Positions 48,942-58,019 of a stretch of 64,000 nucleotides of DNA are shown in pieces. The translations under genes were made by a program, and so were the position numbers. The DNA comes from CAADGU01 sp035444285 (lineage in GTDB: Bacteria; Chloroflexota; Anaerolineae; Promineifilales; Promineifilaceae). Every line of letters begins with the position of its first letter. Position 1 is the stretch's first letter. The notes under the pieces were generated by a model. That model did not search any database. It had not been told where the DNA came from and saw only the letters and a list, made by a program, of their open reading frames with translations. The stretch is from the NCBI GenBank assembly GCA_035444285.1, contig DAOMOK010000002.1, positions 248,001-312,000 of the forward strand, read 5' to 3'.

Positions 48942-49862
48942 TCAAGTCAGATAGTACACCTTTGGTTGTGTACCCAATTCTTCCCGTAAGCGCATGACGT
49001 TCGGGCTGGCGATCAGCTCGGAAACCAGGCTGTCCGGGTCGTTGGCGTCGCCAAAATAGGTGGCGCGGCCAATGCAGGTGGTGGTGCAGGCGGGCAGTTC
49101 GCCCACGTCAATGCGGTGGATGCAGAAGTGGCATTTGCGCACATTGCCGATGGGCGACTCTTCCCGTTTGCGTGTGCGCGTCTGCCCATATTCAAAGGAG
49201 GGTAGCATCTCCAGCACGTTACCGCCTTCGCCCAGGACAACTTCGTTTTCGGTGGGGGTTTCGTCATACTGGCTAAAGCCAAAATCGAAGTAGCGTGAAT
49301 TGTAGGGACAGGCGTTGATGCAGTAGCGACAGCCAATACAGCGGTCATAATCCATCACCACGATGCCGTCAGCGCGTTTGTAGGTGGCATTGACGGGGCA
49401 CACGGCCGTGCAGGGTGGCTCGTCGCAGTGTAGACAGGGACGGGGCATAAAGCGACGGGTGACGTTGGGATACGTGCCGATCTCCTGTTCCACCACCTGG
49501 CGGTACACAACGCCGGGCGGCAGCTTGTTTTCCGCGACGCAGGCGATGGTGCAGGCGTGGCAGCCAACACATTTACGCAGGTCAATGACCATAATCCAGC
49601 GCCGTTCATTCATTGGTTTTTGTAAGGCGCGGGCCAGGTCGGCTTGCATCCGTATCAAAACGTCGGCGTCGGGGTCAGCTTCCAAAGCCGGAGCGGAACG
49701 GGGTTGAATGGTCGTCAGGGGGATGCTTTGCGGTGGGGTACTTTTTTTGACTATGGGTACGGCCGTGACTGCCGCCACCCCGGCCACCCCCGCCATGCTG
49801 CGCAAAAAGTTGCGCCGACCGGTATCGGGAACGGCTTTTTCTTGTTCAATCGTTTTGCTCAT
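48942..49862 (-). CDS. Tat-exported four-cluster Fe-S subunit (TtrB/PsrB-like)
   Basis: 306 residues from ATG 49862, chosen for the perfect AGGAGG upstream; the frame is open further. Twin-arginine leader (GRRNFLRSMAG). Four cysteine groups (CVGCHACTIAC, CLHCDEPPCTAVCP, CIGCRYCINACPY, CHFCIHR..CTTTC) coordinate four [4Fe-4S] clusters forming a wire between the catalytic and membrane subunits. First gene of the minus-strand operon, transcribed from the region shared with the Bat operon. Confidence 0.9.
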   Translation of the reverse strand: MSKTIEQEKAVPDTGRRNFLRSMAGVAGVAAVTAVPIVKKSTPPQSIPLTTIQPRSAPALEADPDADVLIRMQADLARALQKPMNERRWIMVIDLRKCVGCHACTIACVAENKLPPGVVYRQVVEQEIGTYPNVTRRFMPRPCLHCDEPPCTAVCPVNATYKRADGIVVMDYDRCIGCRYCINACPYNSRYFDFGFSQYDETPTENEVVLGEGGNVLEMLPSFEYGQTRTRKREESPIGNVRKCHFCIHRIDVGELPACTTTCIGRATYFGDANDPDSLVSELIASPNVMRLREELGTQPKVYYLT

Positions 49863-50181
49863 CTTCAAACCTCCTAATCCTTGTGCAATTGCATCTGTGG
49901 AGAAGTAAGACAAAATCAGGCCCAGGTGGGCGATACTGGCTTGATTGTAGAATAGGAGGGCTGCTGCTTGTAGCGGGGAAAACCCGTTGCTTTGCGGGTG
50001 TTTGTGGGGGAAAACCTGACAGGAATGATAAGGTTGGCTTAAGGTTAGGGGAAGGTGGGGTTAAAGCCGAAATCTCCTCTGGTTGTTAATCTGTTCTCGT
50101 TAGAAATGATGATACGTGATGCGTGATGCGTGAGGTAAAAGTCACGCATCACGTATCACGCATCACTTGTAAGGAGAATTT
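49863..50181. other. Divergent intergenic region
   Basis: About 320 bases between the oppositely oriented Fe-S subunit gene and the Bat operon. Its right end carries a hairpin repeat (50110-50166). The left part should hold the promoter of the molybdoenzyme operon, but no clear -35/-10 pair or operator palindrome was recognised. No open frame with coding character. Confidence 0.6.
50110..50166 (+). repeat. GTGATGCGTGATGC hairpin repeat
   Basis: GATACGTGATGCGTGATGCGTGA, a short spacer (GGTAAAAG), then the complementary TCACGCATCACGTATC units. Located just before the DUF4381-like gene; a similar palindrome separates BatA and BatB at 52252-52293. Confidence 0.8.
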
Positions 50182-51249
50182 ATGACCAGAAAACATATGC
50201 CCTTTATTTTCATCAGCCTGGTGGTATTGGGCGTGTTGGCGTTTTTTACGACCACAACCTATGCTCAATCTACTGCGACCATCACCACGGACGCGCAAAA
50301 CATTACTGTTGGCGACCCGGTAATTTTGACTGTTAGCGTCACGCATCCGGAAGGGAGTGTGGTGTTGTTCCCGGAATTAGAGCCGAATTGGGGCGATTTT
50401 ATTGTGCGCAGCCAGTCTGCGCCGGAAACGGTGGACAATGGCGATGGCACGGCCCCAAGCGGCTTGGGGTACGCCGTCACGACCCAACAAATTGACACCC
50501 GCCTCTTTGCCCCCGGTGATTTCCAGACGCCGCCGCTGACTATTACCATTGCCGACGCCGCCGGGAATCTGAGCGAAACGGCCGTAACCCCCCTCTCACT
50601 TTCTGTGCAATCCGTCCTCGTTGAAGGGGACACGGAATTACGGGACATTAAACCGCAGGCCAACCTGCCGTTGCCCGCCATCTGGCTGTATCTGGCGGCG
50701 GGGCTGGTGGGCACGGCCGTTGTCGCCTTCCTCCTCTTCCGGCGACGGCAACAACTGGCGGTGGATAACCGGCTGCCGCACGAAAAGGCGCTGGATGCCC
50801 TGACGATGATTGACAAACAGGGGTATGCGCAGAACGGCCGTTACAAAGAACAATACGCCGCCGTCAGTGATACCCTGCGCACCTACTTTGAAACCATCAC
50901 CAAAGTCCCCTTCACCGACCGTACCACGGCCGAAATTCGCTATGACCTGGCGGCGGGGCCGCTCAATTTGGGCGATGCGCAACGGCTGCTGCTGCTGCTG
51001 GAAGATGCCGACTGGGTGAAGTTTGCCAAAGTCACGCCCAGCCAACACGAAGCCGAGCGGCTGGTGCAGGATGCCCGGCAGTTGGTGCTGGACACGAAGC
51101 CCGAAGTTACTGAAGCCGTAAGCCGTAAACCGTTATCCGTAAACGGTAAACTGTTATCCGTGAACCGTAATCCGTCATCCGTGAACAAACCAAAATCGGA
51201 TTACGGATTACGAATGACGGATTACGAAAAACAGGAAACAACGATATGA
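50182..51249 (+). CDS. DUF4381/BatD-like membrane protein, first gene of the Bat operon
   Basis: 355 residues with AAGGAGA before the start. Signal peptide (about 1-29), a periplasmic Ig-like beta domain (TATITTDAQNITVGDPVILTVSVTHPEGSVV), one helix (about 169-188) and a cytoplasmic helical part (HEKALDALTMIDKQGYAQNGRYKEQYAAVSDTLRTYFE). The last 45 residues (SRKPLSVNGKLLSVNRNPSSVN and on) are translated from a CCGTAATCCG repeat tract and are probably not conserved. Overlaps batA by an ATGA. Role presumed structural in the Bat complex. Confidence 0.72.
   Translation: MTRKHMPFIFISLVVLGVLAFFTTTTYAQSTATITTDAQNITVGDPVILTVSVTHPEGSVVLFPELEPNWGDFIVRSQSAPETVDNGDGTAPSGLGYAVTTQQIDTRLFAPGDFQTPPLTITIADAAGNLSETAVTPLSLSVQSVLVEGDTELRDIKPQANLPLPAIWLYLAAGLVGTAVVAFLLFRRRQQLAVDNRLPHEKALDALTMIDKQGYAQNGRYKEQYAAVSDTLRTYFETITKVPFTDRTTAEIRYDLAAGPLNLGDAQRLLLLLEDADWVKFAKVTPSQHEAERLVQDARQLVLDTKPEVTEAVSRKPLSVNGKLLSVNRNPSSVNKPKSDYGLRMTDYEKQETTI
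51117..51226 (+). repeat. CCGTAAACCGTTATCC repeat tract inside a coding region
   Basis: Degenerate CCGTAAACCG/TATCCGTGAA units followed by complementary GGATTACGGATTACG, lying within the 3' end of the preceding gene and encoding its last residues. Confidence 0.75.
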
Positions 51250-52247
51250 ACTTCCAATTTGCCACTCCCTGGTTTTTAACCCTGCTCATCATCATCCCGG
51301 CGCTGGCCTTGTGGCACTGGCGCAACCGGGCGGCGAAACCGGCAGCGATGCAGTATGCCGTCGCCGGATTGACCAAAGGGCTGCCCGGTTCCTGGCGCAT
51401 AACGGCACGGCCGTTGCTCACCCTCACCCGCCTGTTGGCCATGGCCATGCTCATCATGGGGCTGGCCCGGCCACAACTGGGCCATGCCCGCGAGATCATC
51501 AAGGGTGAAGGGGTGGAAATTGCCCTGGCGCTGGACATTTCCGGCAGTATGGCCTCGCTCGATTTTGAACCGGAGAACCGGTTGGAAGCGTCCAAACGAG
51601 TCATCAGCCAGTTTATTGGCGAACGGCCGTATGACAAACTTGGCTTGGTCATCTTTAGCAACGAAGCCTATGCCCAAAGTCCGCTGACGCTAGACCACGC
51701 CATGTTGCAGCGTTCGCTGGATCAGGTGGAATTAGCCACCGACCTGGGGCTGGAAGATGGCACGGCCATTGGCCTGGGGCTGGCTAACGCCGCCAATATG
51801 CTCACCAGCAGCGACGCCAACAGCAAAGTGGTGGTGCTGCTCACCGACGGCGTGAACAACGCCGGGCAAATTGACCCGCTGACCGCCGCTGAAGCTGCCA
51901 AAACATTGGGCATCAAGGTGTACACCATTGGCGCCGGACGACCCGGACAGGTGCCCGTGCCCGTAGACACCATTTTTGGCACCCAAATCAGCTACCAGGA
52001 GAGCCAGATTGACGAGGACACATTGCGGCAAGTAGCCGACATTACCGGCGGCCAATACTTCCGCGCCGAAGACAGCAATGCCCTGGCCCAAATTTATGAC
52101 CAGATCAATGAGCTGGAAAAATCCCAGGTGGAAATTCAGGTCTACAACCAGTACCAGGAACTCATGATCTGGCTTGTCCTGCCTGCCGCCCTGCTCTTTG
52201 TAGCGGAGATGCTGCTGCGCAAAACGGCGTTCAGAACCATCCCCTGA
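51246..52247 (+). CDS. BatA-like von Willebrand factor A protein
   Basis: 333 residues. Two helices near the N-terminus (about 8-25 and 57-77) and one at the C-terminus (about 304-325) frame a VWA domain with a complete MIDAS: DISGSM, Thr in DGTAIG and Asp in LLTDGVNNAG. BatA/BatB proteins form a membrane complex linked with aerotolerance and with MoxR ATPases. MoxR and DUF58 genes are not in this window. Confidence 0.87.
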   Translation: MNFQFATPWFLTLLIIIPALALWHWRNRAAKPAAMQYAVAGLTKGLPGSWRITARPLLTLTRLLAMAMLIMGLARPQLGHAREIIKGEGVEIALALDISGSMASLDFEPENRLEASKRVISQFIGERPYDKLGLVIFSNEAYAQSPLTLDHAMLQRSLDQVELATDLGLEDGTAIGLGLANAANMLTSSDANSKVVVLLTDGVNNAGQIDPLTAAEAAKTLGIKVYTIGAGRPGQVPVPVDTIFGTQISYQESQIDEDTLRQVADITGGQYFRAEDSNALAQIYDQINELEKSQVEIQVYNQYQELMIWLVLPAALLFVAEMLLRKTAFRTIP

Positions 52248-52251
52248 TATT

Positions 52252-52293
52252 TCACGCATCACGCATCACGTGATGCGTGATGCGTGATGCGTG
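52252..52293 (+). repeat. TCACGCATCACG palindrome
   Basis: Near-perfect palindrome of TCACGCA/TGCGTGA heptads centred on CACGTG, between batA and batB. Confidence 0.8.
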
Positions 52294-52306
52294 AGACGAG
52301 GTAACA

Positions 52307-53383
52307 ATGACATTCGCAAAACCAACGTTCTTATTTTTCTTACTCCTTATCCCCGCTTTTATCGCCTTTTTTCTGTGGGCGGAGGCGCGGCGGAAGGGGG
52401 CGCTGGCGAAATTAGGCGACCGCCATTTGATTGAACGCTTGAGCGCCCATGTGAACTGGCACGGCCGTCGCTGGCAAATCATTCTCTGGCTTATCGCCTT
52501 TGCCTTTCTGGTGGTGGCCCTGGCCCGCCCGCAGTGGGGGGCGGAAGTGCGCCAGGTGGAGCAGGAAGGGTTGCAGGTGATGGTGGCCCTGGACGTGAGC
52601 GAATCTATGCTCGCCGAGGATATCAAACCCAACCGCCTGACCCGCGCCAAACTGGAAATTTCTGACCTGATGGACAAGTTGAACGGCGACGAAATCGGCC
52701 TGGTGCTGTTCTCCGGGGCCAGCTTCATCCAGTTCCCGCTGACCACCGATTATGGCACGGCGCGAACCTACCTGGATAGCGCCGGGCCGCGCAGCATTTC
52801 CCGCCCCGGCACGGCCATTGGCGACGCCATCCGCACTGCCCAGGCTGGTTTTGACCCCAACCTGGAAAGCCAGAAGGTGCTGGTGATTATGACCGACGGC
52901 GAAGACCATGAAACCGACCCCATCGGCGCAGCGCAGGCAGCGGCCGAGGAAGGCATCCTCATTTACACCATCGGTTTTGGCACGGCCGAAGGCACACCCG
53001 TGCCGCAGACAGACCAGTGGGGCAATGTGGTCGGCTACAAACAAGATGCACAGGGCAACATGGTGTTGTCCCGGCTGGATGAGGGGTTGATGCAGGAATT
53101 GGCGACGGTGGGACACGGCCGTTACTTCCAGGCCAGCCCCGGCGGTTCCGAACTGGACGCCCTGCTGGCCGAAATTGACGGCCTGCAACGCACCCAACTG
53201 GCGAACCGCACCGAAACGAAAATGATTGAACGCTACCAGGGATTCCTTTTCTTAGCGATTCTAGCCCTGGTAGTGGCGGAGTTGATCCCGGATCGGAGCG
53301 TAAGCCGTAAACCGTTATCCGTATTCCGTCACGGTTCACGGATTACGGCTCACGGATTACGGAATACGGAGGCAGCACAATGA
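52307..53383 (+). CDS. BatB-like von Willebrand factor A protein
   Basis: 358 residues. Helices at about 5-23 and 53-70, VWA domain with MIDAS motifs DVSESM, TAIGDAI and MTDGEDHE, and a C-terminal helix (FLFLAILALVVAELI). The final 28 residues (SRKPLSVFRHGSRITAHGL and on) derive from a repeat tract (53299-53371), as in the DUF4381-like protein. The stop overlaps the batC start. Pairs with BatA. Confidence 0.87.
   Translation: MTFAKPTFLFFLLLIPAFIAFFLWAEARRKGALAKLGDRHLIERLSAHVNWHGRRWQIILWLIAFAFLVVALARPQWGAEVRQVEQEGLQVMVALDVSESMLAEDIKPNRLTRAKLEISDLMDKLNGDEIGLVLFSGASFIQFPLTTDYGTARTYLDSAGPRSISRPGTAIGDAIRTAQAGFDPNLESQKVLVIMTDGEDHETDPIGAAQAAAEEGILIYTIGFGTAEGTPVPQTDQWGNVVGYKQDAQGNMVLSRLDEGLMQELATVGHGRYFQASPGGSELDALLAEIDGLQRTQLANRTETKMIERYQGFLFLAILALVVAELIPDRSVSRKPLSVFRHGSRITAHGLRNTEAAQ
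53299..53371 (+). repeat. CCGTAAACCG / CGGATTACGG tract at the 3' end of batB
   Basis: Direct units GTAAACCGTTATCCGTATTCC then complementary CACGGATTACGGCTCACGG units; translated as the batB C-terminus. Confidence 0.75.
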
Positions 53384-54297
53384 AAAAGTCACACAAAATC
53401 ATCATCCTGGGCCTGACGGCCGTGACCCTGCTCACGATTGCTTTGCTGGCGGCGGTGAACGGGGCTGACCCGGCGTCGAAATTGCTGCGACAGGGCAATG
53501 ATGCCTACGCCGAGCAAGCCTATCTGGAGGCGCTGGAACGGTACCAGAACGCTCAGATTGAAAATCCGGAACTGGCCGAGCCGTATTACAACGCCGCCAA
53601 CGCCTTTTACCGCGAAGGGCAATATGAGCAGGCATTGGCGCAAATGCAACAAGCCCTGCTTTATGCCAATGAGGAGTTGGCGCAGCACAGCTACTTTAAT
53701 TTGGGTAACAGCTTTTTTAACGCGCAGGATTTAGGCACGGCCGTGCAGTCCTACATCCAGGCCCTCCTGCTCAACCCGAGCGACGCCGACGCTAAATACA
53801 ACCTGGAACTGGCCTTAAATAACCAACAGCAGCAGCAGGAACAGCAACAAGAGCAGAACCAGGAACAAAACCAGGATCAACAAGAGCAGGATCAAAACGG
53901 CGAAGATCAAGATCAGCCAGATCAATCCGGTGAAAATGGCGACCAGCAAAATGACCAGCAGCAAGACGGTCAAGAAGGCGATCAGCAAAACGATCAGCAG
54001 AACGATCAGCAAAACCAGAATGGTGACCAACAAAATGAAGGGCAAGACGGCCAGCCACAAGATCAACAGAACCAAAACGGCCAGCCCAACCAGCCTAACC
54101 AAAATGGGCAGCAGCCACAGCCCGGTCAACCGGGCAACCAACCCGGAACGCAGGCCGGTTTGCAGCCCGGCCAAAAGCTGAGCCAGGAACAGGCAAAGCA
54201 GCTATTGGCCGCCATCGCCGGTAATTCACAGACATTACAAGAGAAATTGGGGCAGATGCTCATCGTGCCCGGCCCGCCGCCGGCGCAGGATTGGTAA
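53380..54297 (+). CDS. BatC-like TPR protein with Gln/Asn/Asp-rich tail
   Basis: 305 residues: signal anchor (about 5-25), three TPR units (NDAYAEQAYLEALERYQNAQ; YYNAANAFYREGQYEQALAQM; SYFNLGNSFFNAQDLGTAVQSY), then about 120 residues of low complexity rich in Q, N, D and G (NQEQNQDQQEQ, QQNDQQNDQQ), and a short conserved helical end (LSQEQAKQLLAAI). This layout is typical of the TPR member of Bat operons. The tail is probably disordered and exposed. Confidence 0.85.
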   Translation: MKKSHKIIILGLTAVTLLTIALLAAVNGADPASKLLRQGNDAYAEQAYLEALERYQNAQIENPELAEPYYNAANAFYREGQYEQALAQMQQALLYANEELAQHSYFNLGNSFFNAQDLGTAVQSYIQALLLNPSDADAKYNLELALNNQQQQQEQQQEQNQEQNQDQQEQDQNGEDQDQPDQSGENGDQQNDQQQDGQEGDQQNDQQNDQQNQNGDQQNEGQDGQPQDQQNQNGQPNQPNQNGQQPQPGQPGNQPGTQAGLQPGQKLSQEQAKQLLAAIAGNSQTLQEKLGQMLIVPGPPPAQDW

Positions 54298-54307
54298 GAG
54301 GCAAGAA

Positions 54308-54363
54308 GTGAGCAGTAAGCAGTAAGCAGTGAGCAGTAAGTAGTACCGCTCACTGCTTACTGA
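54308..54363 (+). repeat. GTGAGCAGTAAGCAGTAAG tract
   Basis: Degenerate AGTAAGC units with a complementary GCTCACTGCTTACT end, between batC and batD. Confidence 0.7.
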
Positions 54364-54376
54364 CGACAGGTGAAAC

Positions 54377-56080
54377 ATGAAACACAAAATCGCAATTATT
54401 CTCATAATTTTACTCACGCTGGGGCTGGCGGCGCCGGTTTTGGCGCAGCAGGCGGAGGTGGTCACGGCGACGGTGGATCGGAACAGTGTGACCACGGACG
54501 AGACCATTGTCCTCAGCGTGGTGGTCAATGGCTTCAACGCGCGCCCGGAACTGCCGACGTTGACCGGTTTTAACGTGGTGGGCAGCAGCCAATCCACCCA
54601 GATCAGCGTTATCAACGGCGATATGAGCGTGCAAGGCGTCTACCAATTTCGCTTGCAACCGACGCAGACGGGCACGCTGACCATTGATCCGGTGACGGTC
54701 ACAGTCAACGGACAAAGCTTCAGCACCCGGCCCATGCAGGTAGAGGTGAAACAAGGCGCAGCCGTGCCGGGCCAGATGTCCCCTGCGGAACCGGCGCCCG
54801 CGCCTTCAACCTTAAACGGCCGTGAACTGTTTGTGGAAGCGGCCGTAGACAAAACCAACCCGTACCAGGGCGAACAGGTGACGTATACTTTCCGTTTTTA
54901 CCAGGCGGTGAATCTGCCCGGCCAGGTGAGTTACCGCCCACCCGCCTTTACCGGCCTGTGGAACGATGTAGAGCCGCTCCAGCAAAGTTACAATGTGGCG
55001 GTAGATGGCCGTGCCTATCTGGTCACCGAAGTCAGCCACATTCTCTTTCCCACGGTGGCGGGTGAAGTGATGATTGAGCCGACGCAGCTCATCATTCCCG
55101 GCGGGCTGTGGCAGGCGGATACGACCTTACAAACAGAGCCGGTGACGCTGGACGTGCAGCCGCTGCCGGCGGGCGCGCCGCTCAGCTTCAAAGGGGCGGT
55201 GGGCAAATTTGGCCTGAGCGCGACGGTGGATAAACAGGAGACTAAAGTGGGCGAGCCGATTACGCTGAACGTGGAAATCAGCGGCCAGGGGAATGTAGGT
55301 TCAATGGGCGACCCGGCGCCGGCTGCTGATGGCAACTGGCGCGCTTTTAGCAATGACAATGGCACGTATACGGAAGTGGTCAACGGCCGTCTGCGCGGCA
55401 CAAAATCCTATGAATGGCTGATGTCGCCTAACAACGGCGGGCAATGGGCGCTGCCGTTGGTGGAGTATAGCTATTTTGACCCGGACACAGCCACGTATGA
55501 AACGCTGACCAGTGAACCGGTGGTGGTGAATGTGGAGGGTACGGCCGTGACCTACACCCCGGCACAGCCAGGTGCAACGCCGGTTGTCAACCATGAACTG
55601 CGGCCGATGAAAGCGGTGACGGCCGTGCAGGATGCCCGTTCACCCTTGACGCAGCAGCCGCTCTTCTGGCTGCTCTGGCTGCTGCCGTTGGGATTGGTGA
55701 TCGGCCAGGTGGCCCACCAGAAGCGGCAGGCGCATCTGCTGGCGACGGCCGACGAACGGCGCAGTTCTCAGGCCAGCCAAAAGGCGGAAAAAGCCCTCAA
55801 ACAGGCGGGCAAACACGACGATCCCTATGCCGAAATTGGCCGCATCTTAATCACCTACCTGGAAGAAAAATTGGGGGTGTCGGTGCGGGGGATGACGAGC
55901 GACGGCCGTACCGCTTTGCTCAAATCACGCGGCGTCAGCGACCGCACCATTGCCAATGTGGAAATCTGCCTGGCGCAGGCCGAAGCGGGCCGTTTTGCCC
56001 CCGGCGGCAGCGGTAAGGTGGATGACCTGCTGCAACATGTCCTGAACACGGTGGAGAAGTTGGAGAAGTATCTGGCGTAA
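54377..56080 (+). CDS. BatD (oxygen-tolerance) protein
   Basis: 567 residues. Signal peptide ending LAQQAE, then two to three Ig-like beta domains (VVTATVDRNSVTTDETIVLSVVV; LFVEAAVDKTNPYQGEQVTYTFRFYQ; LSATVDKQETKVGEPITLNVEISGQGNV), the characteristic BatD layout. One helix (about 416-434) and a cytoplasmic helical domain (DDPYAEIGRILITYLEEKLGVSVRGMT) follow. RBS AGGTGAA. Functions with BatA/B as a periplasmic scaffold. Confidence 0.87.
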   Translation: MKHKIAIILIILLTLGLAAPVLAQQAEVVTATVDRNSVTTDETIVLSVVVNGFNARPELPTLTGFNVVGSSQSTQISVINGDMSVQGVYQFRLQPTQTGTLTIDPVTVTVNGQSFSTRPMQVEVKQGAAVPGQMSPAEPAPAPSTLNGRELFVEAAVDKTNPYQGEQVTYTFRFYQAVNLPGQVSYRPPAFTGLWNDVEPLQQSYNVAVDGRAYLVTEVSHILFPTVAGEVMIEPTQLIIPGGLWQADTTLQTEPVTLDVQPLPAGAPLSFKGAVGKFGLSATVDKQETKVGEPITLNVEISGQGNVGSMGDPAPAADGNWRAFSNDNGTYTEVVNGRLRGTKSYEWLMSPNNGGQWALPLVEYSYFDPDTATYETLTSEPVVVNVEGTAVTYTPAQPGATPVVNHELRPMKAVTAVQDARSPLTQQPLFWLLWLLPLGLVIGQVAHQKRQAHLLATADERRSSQASQKAEKALKQAGKHDDPYAEIGRILITYLEEKLGVSVRGMTSDGRTALLKSRGVSDRTIANVEICLAQAEAGRFAPGGSGKVDDLLQHVLNTVEKLEKYLA

Positions 56081-56118
56081 TTAGGAATTATGAATTAGGA
56101 ATTATGAAAGGAAGAGAC

Positions 56119-56907
56119 ATGAAACGAATCACACTTACACTCATTACTTTACTTTTTGCCATTCTTATCTTTGTGCCCGGAGTGCTGGCTGAGGGTGGGG
56201 AGATGGCGGCGGCGAATGTGTTGGCGGCGAACGGCCGTACCGCTGAAGCTATCCGCGCCTATGAAAATCTGGTCAGCCAGGGAATGGATGACCCTGCGCT
56301 CTATTTCAATTTGGGCAACGCCTATTACCAGAACGGCGAATTAGGCCGGGCGATTTTGAATTATCGGCGCGCGGAGCAACTGGCCCCGCGTGACGGCGAC
56401 ATCCAGCACAACCTGGCGCTGGCGCGGGCACAGGCAACCGAGCAACTTCCACAAACGCCAGATACCATTGTAACCATCTTTCTGGCGGATATGGCGGGGT
56501 GGCTGACGCTGAATGAAACGGCCGTGCTGACCCTGCTGCTGTGGACGTTGCTATGTGTGGCCGTGTTTGTGGTGCGGCGGTTGGGACACGGCCGTGGGCG
56601 GACGCTGCTCAAAAATAGCCTGCTGCCGCTGGCGCTGCTGTTCGTATTGTCTGCTTTCACATTGGGCAGCCGGTTGCAGAAGGCGAATACCCTGAAAGAA
56701 GCAGTCATCGTGGCCCAGGTCGCCGATGTGTATGCCGGGCCAGGCGAGCAGTATGGCAGTGAATTTCAGCTAAACGGCGGCACGGAAGTGGCCCTCTACC
56801 AGACGCGCGGCGACTGGGCGCAAATCGGCGCGCCCGATGCGGCGCTGCGGGGGTGGGTAAATGTGGGGGCGGTGACGGCGGTTAACCCGGAGGCCGTGAA
56901 TCGGTAG
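56119..56907 (+). CDS. BatE-like TPR and SH3-domain membrane protein
   Basis: 262 residues from ATG 56119 (AAGGAAG upstream; the earlier in-frame ATG lies in a small AATTAGGAATTATG repeat). Signal peptide, two TPRs (ALYFNLGNAYYQNGELGRAILNYRRAEQLAPRDGDIQHNL), two helices, and a C-terminal bacterial SH3 domain (VADVYAGPGEQYGSEFQLNGGTEVALYQTRGDWAQI). This is the usual last gene of the Bat operon. Confidence 0.87.
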   Translation: MKRITLTLITLLFAILIFVPGVLAEGGEMAAANVLAANGRTAEAIRAYENLVSQGMDDPALYFNLGNAYYQNGELGRAILNYRRAEQLAPRDGDIQHNLALARAQATEQLPQTPDTIVTIFLADMAGWLTLNETAVLTLLLWTLLCVAVFVVRRLGHGRGRTLLKNSLLPLALLFVLSAFTLGSRLQKANTLKEAVIVAQVADVYAGPGEQYGSEFQLNGGTEVALYQTRGDWAQIGAPDAALRGWVNVGAVTAVNPEAVNR

Positions 56908-56910
56908 GCT

Positions 56911-56943
56911 AACTGCCAGGCACTTTTGAAGTGCCTGGCAGTT
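56911..56943 (+). terminator. Strong hairpin after the Bat operon
   Basis: Perfect 15-bp arms AACTGCCAGGCACTT / AAGTGCCTGGCAGTT around TTG, four bases after the stop; no T-run follows. Placed to end the Bat transcript just before the response regulator gene. Confidence 0.65.
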
Positions 56944-56959
56944 GCGCTAAAATCGCCGC

Positions 56960-57655
56960 ATGGCAAGACACATCCTGGTGGTAGACGATGACGCCCTGAT
57001 GCGGCGCAGTGTGAGTTTTCAGTTGGAGCAAAATGGCTACCGGGTGACGACGGCGGAAACGGCCGAAGCCGCCCTGGACATTGCCAGACGCGACCGGCCC
57101 GACCTGGTGCTGCTGGATATTGGCCTGCCCGGTATGGACGGGTTGGAGGCGTTGCGCCATTTTCAGCATGAGGTGGACACGGCCGTTATCTTCGTCACCG
57201 CCCGCCGCCGCGAATTGGACACCATCCTGGGGCTGGAATTGGGGGCGGACGGCTACATTACCAAGCCGTTTAACATGGATGTGCTGCTGGCGCATGTGAA
57301 GTCGGTGTTGAGAAGAGTGGGGCGGGAGACGGCCGTGAGCGCCACCAATAATGCCATCACCGTCGGCGACCTGGTCATTGACCCCGCTGCCCACACCGTC
57401 ACCATAGGCGAGCGGGTGCTGGCCGATTTGCCGCCGCGTGAATTTGTCCTGCTACACGTGCTGGCGGCGGCCTCGCCCAACGTCGTCTCCGTAGATGACA
57501 TCCTCAACCGCGTCTGGGGCGCGGAATTCATGGGCGAACCGCAGGGGGTCTACGTTCACGTGCGCTGGCTGCGCGAAAAAATCGAAACCGACCCGCAACA
57601 CCCCCAACGTCTCATCACCGTCCGCGGTGTCGGCTACAAACTGGTTGCGCCATGA
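56960..57655 (+). CDS. OmpR-family response regulator
   Basis: 231 residues: receiver domain with DDD (9-11), phospho-acceptor Asp53 (LVLLDIGLPGMDG) and Lys in YITKPF, and a winged-helix output domain (LPPREFVLLHVLAAASPNVVSVDDILNRVWG, VHVRWLREKIETDPQHPQRLITVRGVGYKL). Its kinase partner is most likely the gene at 58543, separated by two inserted genes. The stop overlaps an ATG (ATGA), a possible trace of former direct coupling to a kinase gene. Confidence 0.92.
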   Translation: MARHILVVDDDALMRRSVSFQLEQNGYRVTTAETAEAALDIARRDRPDLVLLDIGLPGMDGLEALRHFQHEVDTAVIFVTARRRELDTILGLELGADGYITKPFNMDVLLAHVKSVLRRVGRETAVSATNNAITVGDLVIDPAAHTVTIGERVLADLPPREFVLLHVLAAASPNVVSVDDILNRVWGAEFMGEPQGVYVHVRWLREKIETDPQHPQRLITVRGVGYKLVAP

Positions 57656-57713
57656 ACTACCTTTCTATGCTAAAATCGGTTGCAACTTTAGTGGCAATAC
57701 ATGAGGTGATTTT

Positions 57714-58019
57714 ATGATTTCCGATGAATTGGGTGTACAACTGCATGATCGGTGGACACGTGGGGAGTCACTAACAGAAGAAGAAATGGCACAACTTGCA
57801 GGCTGGTATGAAGTTCAAGATGAAGCGGAGCGCAAGTTGTTGAACATACCAGATACCCATACTGATCTGGTACAACTGCAAGCGCAGGTAGACGAAGCCG
57901 TTGCCGAACTTGCCCAATTAACGAAATTTATCCAGGAAAAAACAGCCGAAAACAATGCGCTACGTCGTGATATTGCCGCTCTACGCCAACAACTCGCTTC
58001 ACAAATACAACCTGCATGA
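57714..58019 (+). CDS. Small coiled-coil protein
   Basis: 101 residues, GAGGTG before the start. Residues of about 55-98 form a heptad-rich coiled coil (LVQLQAQVDEAVAELAQLTKFIQEKTAENNALRRDIAAL). Overlaps the HNH gene by an ATGA, so they form a small module. No function known; possibly a partner or inhibitor of the nuclease. Confidence 0.65.
   Translation: MISDELGVQLHDRWTRGESLTEEEMAQLAGWYEVQDEAERKLLNIPDTHTDLVQLQAQVDEAVAELAQLTKFIQEKTAENNALRRDIAALRQQLASQIQPA

Noticed and set aside
50182..56907. Expected moxR and DUF58 genes of a Bat operon
   Set aside because: Not found among genes in the window; the operon begins with the DUF4381-like gene.
57652..57717. ATG overlapping the response regulator stop, as start of a kinase remnant
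   Set aside because: Only about 21 codons follow before a stop and they show no kinase similarity; recorded only as a possible trace.
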